Shown here piece after piece: positions 44,601-52,473 of a stretch of DNA of 64,000 nucleotides (position 1 is the stretch's first letter; every line of letters begins with the position of its first letter). The translations under genes were made by a program, and so were the position numbers. The notes below the pieces were generated by a model. That model was not told where the DNA came from, ran no database searches, and saw nothing but the letters and a program-made list of their open reading frames with translations. The stretch comes from Croceibacterium_A sp044506885 (GTDB lineage: Bacteria > Pseudomonadota > Alphaproteobacteria > Sphingomonadales > Sphingomonadaceae), in assembly GCA_044506885.1 (NCBI GenBank), contig JBIQKC010000005.1, forward strand, positions 30,839 to 94,838, written 5' to 3'.

Positions 44601-47408
44601 CTCCAGGTGACGACGCCGGGCGGCTACGTTCCGGCAACGGATGCGCCGGCGGACCTCTACACCGTGGCCATCTACGCCACCGGCAAGACGATCGAGATCA
44701 CCAACTCGGGAACCATCGAAGGCGGCCGGGGGAGCACGCTGCAATCCAACATGGTGATGGAAGACTTGGAATTCCGCGAAGACTTCCTCGCCGGCGCTAT
44801 CCAGACCGATGGCGACGAATACGGCGAGGGCGAGGACGAAGTCTTCGTCGCCTCGGTCGACCGCGTCACCAATACTGCTAGCGGCGTGATCGTCGGCTCG
44901 ATCAATCTGGGCGGCGGCGACGACATCCTTCGCAATGCCGGCCGGATCGAGGGCGCGGTTCATCTGGGCACGGGCGACGACGTTCTCGAACTCGCCCAAA
45001 GCTCGATCATCGACGGCGTCGTCGATCTCGGCGAAGGCGACGACGCCGTGTTGCTCGCCTTCGGCGAAGGCGCGACGGGCGTGGGACAGGTCGCCGCCAC
45101 GCTGAACGCCGAGCTGCTGCATGTGGCAAGCGGTTCGTGGCGCGCGGAAACCGGCAATTCGTTCTACGAAAGCGTGGCGATCGACGCCGGCGCGCGGCTG
45201 ACCGTTGCACAGGACAACGAGTTCGTGTCCGTCGCCACATCGCACATCGCGCTCGAAGGCCAACTCGCCCTCGAGCTGACTTCGGACAGCGAGCCCGGCG
45301 AGCTTACCGGACTGGTCGTGGAGGGCGAGGGTTCGCTTCACCTGACCGGCCCGGCAACGCTGCTGGTCGATGACGCCAGCGGGCTCCGGCACACCGGCGG
45401 CACGTTCGTCGAAAATGGCGAGCTGCTGCTGACCACCGTCTATGGCGGCGACATCGCCACGTCGGGCAACGGCGTGTTCGTTCTGGACGAGGGCGGCGAT
45501 TTCACCGGCAATCTGGTGAACGACGGAACCTTCGTGTTCGCGCGCGCCGGCGATTACAGCTTCCTCGGCGATTTCAGCGGGTCGGGACTGCTCGAGAAGC
45601 GCGGAGGCGGGACGCTGGCGTTCGAGGGGCTCTACGCCTTCGACGGCACGACCACGATCCTCGGCGGCGCGGTCATCTTCACGGGCCAGCTCGCCGAGGA
45701 TACCGAACTCGATCTCGATGAAGGAACCATCGATCTCTCCGACATCGAGAGCGGCGAGCAGACCATCGCGCAACTTTCCGGCAGCGGCGGAACGCTCAAT
45801 CTCGGCGCGACCCAGCTCATCATCCAGCAGATGGCGGATACGGTGTTCGCAGGCGAGATCCTCGGGCTCGGCACGCTGGTCAAGGACGGCGCGGGAGATC
45901 TCAAGCTCAACGGCGACGGCGCCGGCTTCACCGGGACCGGCCAGGTCCAGGGCGGCACGCTGTCGGTCAACGGCGACTATTCGAATGCCAACTTCGTCGT
46001 CGAGGAAGGCGGCACGCTCGGCGGGGCCGGCATCGTGGGCGACACCGAAGTGTTCGGCGGCACGGTTGCCCCCGGCAACTCGATCGACACGCTGACTGTC
46101 GCTGGCGACATCGTCTTCGATGCGGCGTCGGTGTTCGAGGTCGAGGTGAATGCGGCCGGCGAATCCGACCTGCTCCAGGCCACCGGAACCGCCACGCTCG
46201 GCGACGCCACGGTGGCGGTGATCGCGGAGAGCGGCGTCTATGCTCCGCAGACCGACTATACGATCCTCACCGCCGAGGGCGGCGTTTCGGGCACGTTCGG
46301 TTCGGTCGAGATCAACCTGGCGTTCCTCGATCCGACGCTGAGCTATTCGGCCGATGCGGTGACGCTGCGGCTGACGCGCAACGAGGTCGACTTTGCGGCT
46401 CTGGCCCAGACCGCGAACCAGGCGGCCATCGGCAACCTGCTGGAGGGCTTCGGCTTCGGCAATGCGCTCTATGACGAGACGCTGACGCTGATCCAGCAGG
46501 ACGTGGCGGTGAGCTTCGCCAGCCTGACGGGCGAGGTCTATCCGGCCTATGGCGGGGCGCTGATCGAGACGGCCGAACTGCTGCGCCGCCAGACGGCGGA
46601 CAGCATGGCGGGCGAAGGCGCCTATGCCTGGGCGACCGGCCTTTACAACAATGTCGATACCGCCGGCGCCGGCGGTATTGACCTCGTCGGCAAGGGCGTC
46701 GCGGGCGGTTTCGGCTTCGGCGGCAACGGCTTCTCGGCGTCGGCCGGGATCGGCATGCTCGACCAGGATCGCGGTGGAGCCGACTTCGCCGACGGCGACG
46801 TGACCTTCGCGATCGGTCAGGTGGCCTATCGCGGGCTTGGCGGACTGTCGGTCAGCGCCGGGGCGCAGTTCGGCTGGGCGGACGCGGAAATCCGCCGCCA
46901 GACCACGCTCGGGACGATCGGCGGGGCGGTTTCGGCCAATGTCGATGCCGATTACGTCCAACTGTTCGGCGAGCTGGCCTACGCGCTGCCGATGGGCGGG
47001 GTGGCGGTCGAGCCGTTCGTCGGCGTGAGCCACGTGTCGCTCGACATCGACGGCGTGACCGAAACCGGCGCGGCCACCGCTCTGGCCGTGGGCGCCATCG
47101 ACCGCGCGGTCACTTTTGCCGACTTCGGCCTGCGCCTGTCGGCCGATGCCGGCCCGGTTCGCCCGTTCGCTTCGGCGGCTTACCGCCGCGCCTGGGGCGA
47201 CCGGGAATCGGCGGCGACGGTCGGCTTCGCCGGGATGCCCGGAACGGCGCTGATTGCCGGCCTGCCGATCGCGCGGAGCGCCGCCGAGCTTTCGGCCGGT
47301 CTCACGGTCAGCAGCGGCGCGGTCGATTTCGAGGTCGGCTACGACGGCACGATCTCGAACGCGTTCGACAGCCACGGCCTGAACGCGGGTTTCAGGCTCC
47401 GCTTCTGA
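41676..47408 (+). CDS. Giant classical autotransporter (type Va) with beta-helix passenger
   Basis: The 1,910-residue protein starts at GTG 41676, eight bases after a GGGAGGG site. A signal peptide ends near LLLAAWPVLA/AP. The passenger (about 40-1600) is a run of imperfect beta-helix coils rich in Gly, Asn, Ser and Thr (e.g. ITNRGTIDGDIVIG, FTNSGEIADGV, DFTGNLVNDGTFVF) with a PATR-like repeat (GTLVKDGAGDLKLNGDG, GGTLGGAGIVGDTEVFGGTVAPGNS) near its end. The last ~270 residues are the autotransporter barrel (AYAWATGLYNN ... GFRLRF), ending in Phe. Secreted or surface-anchored adhesin by family. The upstream gap 41441-41675 holds its promoter; nothing else is seen there. Confidence 0.94.
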   Translation: MTIAHRTGVSFTSRKRRLLQCGTALPLLLAAWPVLAAPIVESSSSDISVDADSATGSPVAVDLSTDGGAIDVSVDAVTATGAASGYSNAVTLRTVGGAIVATFGSVTTTSADEVFGVGAQSQGGDVSLTTGSVVTDGASGGGILVVTESGDINIDAGTTRVENAGYSGDYTGDAVTAVSGTGNVSIISDNAFSAALYGSAVVGVSEGDVTIVSGVAETSGDSGVAVSGRATNGTVSITADRIVTSGAGSNALEAASTGGSIAIDAGTITATGENASGIFARVGAGGATIDVGSVTTTASAISLRANGQAPGTATIDIAGDVEAATRGIDIFLASETFSPQSLWTTINIAEGASVTGATGVELGATVNSGMTPPPALLSGIVVINNDGAITGSSGTALALGQTVGTITNRGTIDGDIVIGTGSVQNRGGIIDGSVTLNTTPGGAISMFAYEGDDTGVTGAITGSAAIDTFGQIFAADGTARIGGGLPTAFERYGVVTDNSETTVIVETAANPVGATPSLLLMGEGAIVNRADLSGAVVAGAPGAPVQIVPAVSSYGFTTSATPWGPRFSFEGAGIGPVSFTNEADIVGRVVLSTSEFVNSGSITRSSAGVPSIVTARLGEAFSFTNTGAISMTDNGNRARVAPDMAGNPFVDPNPYFLPETAMTVRSAVSGTLDGDGLYVPATIVNSGDIDGGFLARMTASEFAFDNSGTISGFNGDTRRELGLTILLGRNYDAGIGDTMYYEPAPTLASETATFTNSGEIADGVYAHFIADVVSFSNTGLIAGNDVDPDALFVEQSLENDTDAESFAFVNSGEIAGNVGLEIEVSTATIANEGEITGAEYAVNQMTFPELVFGGESAFEIDNETTGDSNLTFTNTGTIATTAHAGSAVTIEIEAGEDDGSGEGIGNAHVAVVNGGTIAATGGATIVPQQFATWLEPGQILVNPMAALAVDATDVNGASVVTIENQAGGVIRAGGALQVTTPGGYVPATDAPADLYTVAIYATGKTIEITNSGTIEGGRGSTLQSNMVMEDLEFREDFLAGAIQTDGDEYGEGEDEVFVASVDRVTNTASGVIVGSINLGGGDDILRNAGRIEGAVHLGTGDDVLELAQSSIIDGVVDLGEGDDAVLLAFGEGATGVGQVAATLNAELLHVASGSWRAETGNSFYESVAIDAGARLTVAQDNEFVSVATSHIALEGQLALELTSDSEPGELTGLVVEGEGSLHLTGPATLLVDDASGLRHTGGTFVENGELLLTTVYGGDIATSGNGVFVLDEGGDFTGNLVNDGTFVFARAGDYSFLGDFSGSGLLEKRGGGTLAFEGLYAFDGTTTILGGAVIFTGQLAEDTELDLDEGTIDLSDIESGEQTIAQLSGSGGTLNLGATQLIIQQMADTVFAGEILGLGTLVKDGAGDLKLNGDGAGFTGTGQVQGGTLSVNGDYSNANFVVEEGGTLGGAGIVGDTEVFGGTVAPGNSIDTLTVAGDIVFDAASVFEVEVNAAGESDLLQATGTATLGDATVAVIAESGVYAPQTDYTILTAEGGVSGTFGSVEINLAFLDPTLSYSADAVTLRLTRNEVDFAALAQTANQAAIGNLLEGFGFGNALYDETLTLIQQDVAVSFASLTGEVYPAYGGALIETAELLRRQTADSMAGEGAYAWATGLYNNVDTAGAGGIDLVGKGVAGGFGFGGNGFSASAGIGMLDQDRGGADFADGDVTFAIGQVAYRGLGGLSVSAGAQFGWADAEIRRQTTLGTIGGAVSANVDADYVQLFGELAYALPMGGVAVEPFVGVSHVSLDIDGVTETGAATALAVGAIDRAVTFADFGLRLSADAGPVRPFASAAYRRAWGDRESAATVGFAGMPGTALIAGLPIARSAAELSAGLTVSSGAVDFEVGYDGTISNAFDSHGLNAGFRLRF

Positions 47409-47426
47409 CGCACCCGGTCAACCGCG

Positions 47427-47458
47427 AGCCCCGCCGGACCTCAAGGTTCGGCGGGGCT
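47427..47458 (+). terminator. Strong hairpin after the giant autotransporter
   Basis: AGCCCCGCCGGACC pairs with GGTTCGGCGGGGCT (one G-U) across a TCAA tetraloop, 18 bases past the stop. It could serve both this gene and the convergent oxidase gene. There is no T-run. Confidence 0.6.
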
Positions 47459-47484
47459 TGTCGTATGTGCTGCGTGCGTGTGTT

Positions 47485-48573
47485 TCAGGCGAGCACCGCC
47501 CGGTCGATCGCGCGCACGTCGGCGCAGCCGGTCAGCGCCATCGCCAGTTCGAATTCCGCGCGCAGGATGCGCAGCGCATGCGCCACGCCGGGCGCGCCGG
47601 CCGCGGCGAGCGCGAAGATGCAGGGCCGGCCGAGCAGGACCGCGTCCGCGCCGAGCGCAAGCGCGCGCAACACGTCCGCGCCCCGCCTCACGCCCCCGTC
47701 CATCAGGACAGGGACCGCCCCGGCGACGGCTTCCGCGACCGGTGGAAGCAGGTCGATGGCGGCGCGCGTCCCGTCGAGCGTGCGACCTCCGTGGTTGGAG
47801 ACGACGATGCCGTCGATCCCGAGGTCCAGCGCGCGGTGGGCGTCGGCCGGATCGGCGATGCCTTTCGCCAGGATTGGCAGCCGGGTGAGACCACGCAGCC
47901 AGGCGAGATCGTCCCATGTCGGCGCGCTTGCGATCAGCGGTGTGCCGAACAGCAGCGCCTCGGGCGGTGGTGGCGACAGGGCGCGCATGCCCTTGAGGTT
48001 CGCCGCCTCGATGCCGGGAGGCAGGGCGAACCCGGCGCGTTGCTCGCGGTTGCGCAGCCCGTTGACCGGCGCGTCCACGGTGACGACCAGCGCGCGGTAT
48101 CCGGCCTGCTCCGCCCGGCGCACGAGCGCTTCGGTGAAGTCACGGTCGGGCTGGATGTAGAGCTGGAACCACAGCGGGGCGGCGGCCTGCGCGGCGATGT
48201 CCTCCAGCGAAACGCTCGCCTGCGTGCTTACCACCATCGCGGTATCGAGCGCGCTTGCTGCGGCCGCCGTCGCCAGTTCCCCGTCGGGATGCGCCAGCTT
48301 CTGGAACGCCACCGGCGCCAGCAGGATCGGCGCCGCAAACTCCATGCCGAGCAGGCTGGTGCGGGTGTTCGCCTGCGAAAGGTCGCGCAGCACGCGCGGC
48401 TTCAGCGGCAGCCGGGCGAACGCGGCCACGTTTTCGCGCAAGGTCCATTCGTCGCCCGATCCGCCGGCGAAATAGGCCCAGGCCCCGTCCGTCATGCGCT
48501 CGCGCGCCAGTGCTTCGTAGTCGGACAGGGAGGCGACTGTCGGCGGGATGTGCTCCAGCGGCTGCCGCGTCAC
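47485..48573 (-). CDS. FMN-dependent alpha-hydroxy-acid oxidizing protein (lactate oxidase/LldD family)
   Basis: The 362-residue protein has the family core: AYFAGGSGDEWTLREN, the FMN-binding PILLAPVAFQKLAHPDGE, STQASVSLEDIA, VDAPVNGLRNREQR, and the active-site histidine in VVSNHGGRTLDG, then DGGVRRGADVLRALALGA. It oxidises L-lactate, glycolate or a similar 2-hydroxy acid; the exact substrate cannot be set. It starts with GTG overlapping the hydroxylase stop (GTGA), an unusual partner in an iron-uptake cluster. Confidence 0.9.
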   Translation of the reverse strand: MTRQPLEHIPPTVASLSDYEALARERMTDGAWAYFAGGSGDEWTLRENVAAFARLPLKPRVLRDLSQANTRTSLLGMEFAAPILLAPVAFQKLAHPDGELATAAAASALDTAMVVSTQASVSLEDIAAQAAAPLWFQLYIQPDRDFTEALVRRAEQAGYRALVVTVDAPVNGLRNREQRAGFALPPGIEAANLKGMRALSPPPPEALLFGTPLIASAPTWDDLAWLRGLTRLPILAKGIADPADAHRALDLGIDGIVVSNHGGRTLDGTRAAIDLLPPVAEAVAGAVPVLMDGGVRRGADVLRALALGADAVLLGRPCIFALAAAGAPGVAHALRILRAEFELAMALTGCADVRAIDRAVLA

Positions 48574-49250
48574 GTCTCGGCCCACTCGCGCAGCAGGTTG
48601 TGGTAGAGGCCGGTCAGCCGCACGACTTCGGGATCGCCGGGATCGCGCGCGGCCAGCGACTGGATGCTGTCGTCCAGTTCCAGCAGTATCGCCCGGCGCG
48701 ATTGCTCGCGCACCAGGCTCTGCACCCAGAAGAACGCCGCGTAGCGCGCGCCGGAAGTCACCGGCATGACCTGATGTAGCGAACTGGCCGGGTAGAGCAG
48801 CATGTGCCCGGCCGGGAGCTTGACCGGCTGGCGCACCGAGCCGAACTCGGCGACCAGTTCGCCGCCTTCGTAGCTGTCGGGATCGGACAGGAACAGCGTT
48901 GCCGAAAGGTCGCTGCGCACGCGGTCGGGCGATCCGGGGGCGCTGAACACCGCGGCGTCGATATGGCGGCCATAGGCGCCCTCGCCGCTGTAGAGGTTGA
49001 AGCGCGGCGGCAGGATGCGCAGCGGCAGCGCGGCGGCGATGAAGCGCGGCGTCGCGGCCAGCCGTTCGACGATCATCGCGCCAAGCTCCCGGCCCAGCGG
49101 AGCGTCGTCGGCGAGCTGGCGATTGGCCTTGGCGCGGGCCGCGACATGGCCGGCGGTGCGTGCGCCGTCGGGCCAGTCGGCCCGTTCCAGCCGCGCGCGA
49201 AACCCGGCCGCTTCCTCGGGAGAGAGAACGGCCGGGATTTCGATCAGCAT
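48570..49250 (-). CDS. Fe2+/2-oxoglutarate-dependent hydroxylase, PiuC/YbiX (PKHD-type)
   Basis: The 226-residue protein belongs to the YbiX/PiuC family. It has the iron ligands His and Asp in YGRHIDAAVF and His in SSLHQVMPV, with the 2-oxoglutarate arginine in TSGARYAAFFW. PiuC genes sit beside siderophore receptors (PiuA/Fiu) and here one lies 57 bases downstream of a TonB receptor. An AAAGGAA site precedes ATG 49250; the frame could open at 49280. Confidence 0.92.
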   Translation of the reverse strand: MLIEIPAVLSPEEAAGFRARLERADWPDGARTAGHVAARAKANRQLADDAPLGRELGAMIVERLAATPRFIAAALPLRILPPRFNLYSGEGAYGRHIDAAVFSAPGSPDRVRSDLSATLFLSDPDSYEGGELVAEFGSVRQPVKLPAGHMLLYPASSLHQVMPVTSGARYAAFFWVQSLVREQSRRAILLELDDSIQSLAARDPGDPEVVRLTGLYHNLLREWAET

Positions 49251-49307
49251 AGTGCTTGTTCCTTTCGCGCCGCCCCGCACTGGCCGGGCGGCGCGGAAGG
49301 GCTGGGC

Positions 49308-51587
49308 TCAGAACCGGAAGCCGAGGCTGACCAGGTAGGTGCGCGGAGCCCCCAGCGAAGCGCGCCATGCGTTCCAGTTCAGGGACGTGGCGTATTTCTT
49401 GTTGGCGATATTATCAACGTTCAGGCGAAGGTCGACGTTCTCCGTCAGATCGTAGGAAACCATCGCGTTGAGCAGCGTGTAACCCGGCAGTTCGCCATAG
49501 CGGCCATTGGGAATCACCCGCAGCGCATCGTCGGGCCGGCCGACGAACGACGATCCGACATGCTGCAATCCGCCGCCGAGGGTGAGGCCGAACGGGAAGC
49601 GGTACGTGGTCCACAGCGTGGCGGAGAGGTCCGGCGTGAAGGCCAGTTCGTCGCCGTCGATCGCCCAGTTGGCGTACTCGCCGGGGAAATCGCCGCTGTT
49701 GGCCGCGCGCTGGATCGCGGCGAGGTCGGAGCCGATCTTGCGCTCGCTGTCGGAAATGAGCGCCCCGGCGAACACGCTCCATTCGGGCGTGACCTGGCCG
49801 GTTATTCCCACTTCGAACCCGCGAACGACCAGCTTCTGGTAGCCTTCGACCTCGTCGGTCGTGCCGACCACCGGCACGTTGCGCTTCTCGGTGTGGAACA
49901 GCGCGGCGGTGGTCGAGAGCGCGCCGCCGAACAGGTCCCACTTCACGCCGACTTCGTAATTGTGCGCGCGGACCGGCGCCGCTCCGGCAACGAGGCCGGG
50001 GAAGGCGTTGTCGCCGGTGCGGGAGATGTCCGAATTGGACAGGAACGAACCCGGCGGCAGCGCCGAAGTGCCGAACGAGGCATAGAGGCTGCCGCTGGCC
50101 GTCGGCTTGTAGACCAGCCCGATCTTGCCGTTCCACACGAAGGGCGAGGTTTCGAAGTTGTCAGCCGCGCCGCCGTTGCTGTCGGAGATCGTGGCCTTGT
50201 AGCTTTCCCCGCGCACGCCGCCGGTTATCTCGAACTGCTCGTTGAGCGAGATCGTGTCGTAGAGATAGAAGGCGATCGTATCGACATCGACTTCCGCGGT
50301 CTGCGTCGGCGCGAAAGGCGCCGCCCCCACGCGCCCCGGATTGGGATCGAACAGGTCGGTCACGCCGGGGGCGAAAGCGCCGCCGGCAGAGCCCATGCGG
50401 TCGGCAGCCGAGCTTTCCCAGCTGAGTTCCACGCCCACGGCCAGCGAGTGGCTGAGGCCGCCGGTGTCGAATTTCGCCGCCAGGTTGGTCAGGCTCGTCA
50501 GGCTTTCGTTCTCGCGCGCGTAGAACAGTGTCTGCGTCGGCGCGTCGTCGAAGGCGTGCGTCGCGTTCTCCTGCGTCGGCGTGGTGAAGCGCGCCGTGCG
50601 GTCGACCTGCGACCAGCGGACCTGGCTCGACAGCGTGATGCCTGCCGCAAGGTCGGCTTCGATCCGTCCGAACACCGCGTCGCTGTTCGCATCGTCGAAA
50701 TCGGTCAGCAGGCCGTAGAACGCATCGCGCGGCGCTTCGGCCGATTGCGGGTTGTAGTTGATCGTCCCTTCGATGGTCTTGGCCGAGACGCCCCAATCGG
50801 GCCGGTCGTTGCGCTCCATATGCTCCCAAGAGAGATAGGCGCGAACGCCGGCGCCCAGACCGACGGCGAGCGAGGGCGCGATGCCCCAGAGCTCGTTCTT
50901 CGCGTATTCGCGCCCGGCGATGCCGCTGTCTTCCACCACCGCGTTGAGGCGCACCGCCACGGCATCGCCGAGCGGCTGGTTGACGTCGATGCTCGCGCGC
51001 TTGCGGTTGCGGCCGTCGTAGTCGTCGAAGCCGAAGCTCACGTCCCCGGCCACGAAGCTGTCGAGCTGCGCCCTCTTGGTGTTGACGTTGACGTAGCCGC
51101 CGGCGCTGCCGCGTCCGTTGTCGGCGGCCGCGCCTTTCACCACTTCGACCGATTCCACGTTGAACACGTCGCGGGCATAGCTGCCCGAATCGCGCGCGTT
51201 GTCGGTGAATATGCTGCCGCTGGTGTCGAACCCGCGCAGGCTGAAGTTGCTGCTGTCCGTGCCGAAGCCGTTCTCACCGGCATTGAAGCTGATGCCGGGC
51301 GTGTTGCGCAGCACTTCGGACAAGGTCCGGGCGGCGCGTTCGCGGATCACGTCCTCGGGGACGACGGAAACGGTTTGCGGCGTATCGAGCAACGGCGCGG
51401 TGCTCTTGTCGGATCCCGTGTCGGCGGCCGGACGCAGGCCGGTGACGACGATCTGGCCGCTGTCCTGGGCCTGTGCCGGCATCGCCCCGGCCATGAGGCC
51501 GATCCCCGCCAGTGCGAGCATCGCGCTGGGCGATGCGCTGGCGGACGGACCTGACTTGCGGGCTGTCTTAGAAATACTATGGGTCAC
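49308..51587 (-). CDS. TonB-dependent siderophore receptor (Fiu/PiuA-like)
   Basis: The 759-residue protein has a signal peptide (AMLALAGIGLMAGAMPAQAQ), a TonB-interacting start (GQIVVTGLRP), a plug with LLDTPQTVSVVPEDVIRERAARTLSEVLRNTPGIS and FSLRGFDTSGSIFTDNARD, and a 22-strand-type barrel ending in LVSLGFRF. It imports a catecholate-like siderophore or degradation product by family. The first GTG (51593) is too close to the GAGGGA site, so GTG 51587 is preferred. The operon with the hydroxylase and oxidase runs to 47485. Confidence 0.93.
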   Translation of the reverse strand: MTHSISKTARKSGPSASASPSAMLALAGIGLMAGAMPAQAQDSGQIVVTGLRPAADTGSDKSTAPLLDTPQTVSVVPEDVIRERAARTLSEVLRNTPGISFNAGENGFGTDSSNFSLRGFDTSGSIFTDNARDSGSYARDVFNVESVEVVKGAAADNGRGSAGGYVNVNTKRAQLDSFVAGDVSFGFDDYDGRNRKRASIDVNQPLGDAVAVRLNAVVEDSGIAGREYAKNELWGIAPSLAVGLGAGVRAYLSWEHMERNDRPDWGVSAKTIEGTINYNPQSAEAPRDAFYGLLTDFDDANSDAVFGRIEADLAAGITLSSQVRWSQVDRTARFTTPTQENATHAFDDAPTQTLFYARENESLTSLTNLAAKFDTGGLSHSLAVGVELSWESSAADRMGSAGGAFAPGVTDLFDPNPGRVGAAPFAPTQTAEVDVDTIAFYLYDTISLNEQFEITGGVRGESYKATISDSNGGAADNFETSPFVWNGKIGLVYKPTASGSLYASFGTSALPPGSFLSNSDISRTGDNAFPGLVAGAAPVRAHNYEVGVKWDLFGGALSTTAALFHTEKRNVPVVGTTDEVEGYQKLVVRGFEVGITGQVTPEWSVFAGALISDSERKIGSDLAAIQRAANSGDFPGEYANWAIDGDELAFTPDLSATLWTTYRFPFGLTLGGGLQHVGSSFVGRPDDALRVIPNGRYGELPGYTLLNAMVSYDLTENVDLRLNVDNIANKKYATSLNWNAWRASLGAPRTYLVSLGFRF

Positions 51588-51691
51588 TTCCACTTTCCCT
51601 CATACCACGCTAATGCGTTTCACTCTTAAGTGGCCCTAAGGGGGGCGGTCGCGGCCAAGTCAATCGCTCCGGCCGCCTGCAAAAACAGAAA

Positions 51692-52471
51692 ATGTTCTCG
51701 CAACAATCCAGCAACAATTCACGCGCCGAACCCCTCGCTCCGCACGGGGCGGTGGCCGCGCCTGCGACGATCCTGATCGTCGACGACGACGCGGGCATGC
51801 GCACGGCCTTGCTCAAGATCTTGCGCGGAAACGGTTTTCATTGCCTGACGGCGGCCGATGGCGAGGAGATGCTCGGGGTCCTGGAGAACCATGCGATCGA
51901 CCTCATCCTGCTGGACGTGATGATGCCGGGCGCGAACGGCTTCGATCTCTGTCGCCACCTGCGGCTGCGCGAGGAAAGCGCCGTGCCGATCATCATGATC
52001 AGCGCGCGCGGGGGCGAGGCGGACCTCGTGACCGGCCTCGAGCTGGGGGCCGACGACTATATCGCCAAGCCGTTCGGCCACAGCGAGCTGCTGGCCCGCA
52101 TCCGCGCGCTGCTGCGCCGCGGGCGCGGGCCGGGCGGACCTGCCGCGCCGCGCCCCGGCGCGCTGCGTTTCGACGGCTGGACGGTGGACTTGCGCCAGCG
52201 CGAGCTGTTCAGCCCATCGGGCGGACGGGTCGAGCTTTCGGGCGCCGAATACGATCTGCTCGTCGCCCTGCTCGAACATCCGCAGCAGGTGATCGGGCGC
52301 GAGCCCCTGCTCGAAATGTCGCGCGCCCGGATCGGCGGGGCGTCCGACCGGACGATCGACGTCCATATCTGCCGCCTGCGCCGCAAGCTCGGCGACGAGG
52401 AACGGCGCGAGCTGATCCGCACGGTGCGCGGGGTCGGCTATGTCTTCACCCGTCCGGTCGAGCCCGCCTGA
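51692..52471 (+). CDS. OmpR-family response regulator
   Basis: The 259-residue protein has a receiver domain with acidic residues 31-33 (IVDDDAG), phospho-acceptor Asp75 in LLDVMMPG and Lys126 in YIAKPFG. The C-terminal winged helix has LSGAEYDLLVALLEHPQQVIGRE and the RTIDVHICRLRRKLGD turn. It is divergent from the siderophore receptor (104-base gap). No clear ribosome binding site is seen; the first 20 residues are a poorly conserved extension. Confidence 0.93.
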   Translation: MFSQQSSNNSRAEPLAPHGAVAAPATILIVDDDAGMRTALLKILRGNGFHCLTAADGEEMLGVLENHAIDLILLDVMMPGANGFDLCRHLRLREESAVPIIMISARGGEADLVTGLELGADDYIAKPFGHSELLARIRALLRRGRGPGGPAAPRPGALRFDGWTVDLRQRELFSPSGGRVELSGAEYDLLVALLEHPQQVIGREPLLEMSRARIGGASDRTIDVHICRLRRKLGDEERRELIRTVRGVGYVFTRPVEPA

Positions 52472-52473
52472 CG

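Noticed and set aside
41658..47375. A 1,905-residue open frame on the strand opposite the giant autotransporter
   Set aside because: It is an antisense shadow caused by high GC and biased third codon positions. The amino-acid mix (Arg, His, Gly, Ala, Asp) is typical of shadows, and the plus-strand protein has a signal peptide, repeats and barrel.
51588..51660. A possible Fur box (AATGCGTTTCACTCT) upstream of the siderophore receptor
   Set aside because: The match to any Fur consensus I know is weak and not palindromic enough to list as a site, although Fur control would be expected here.
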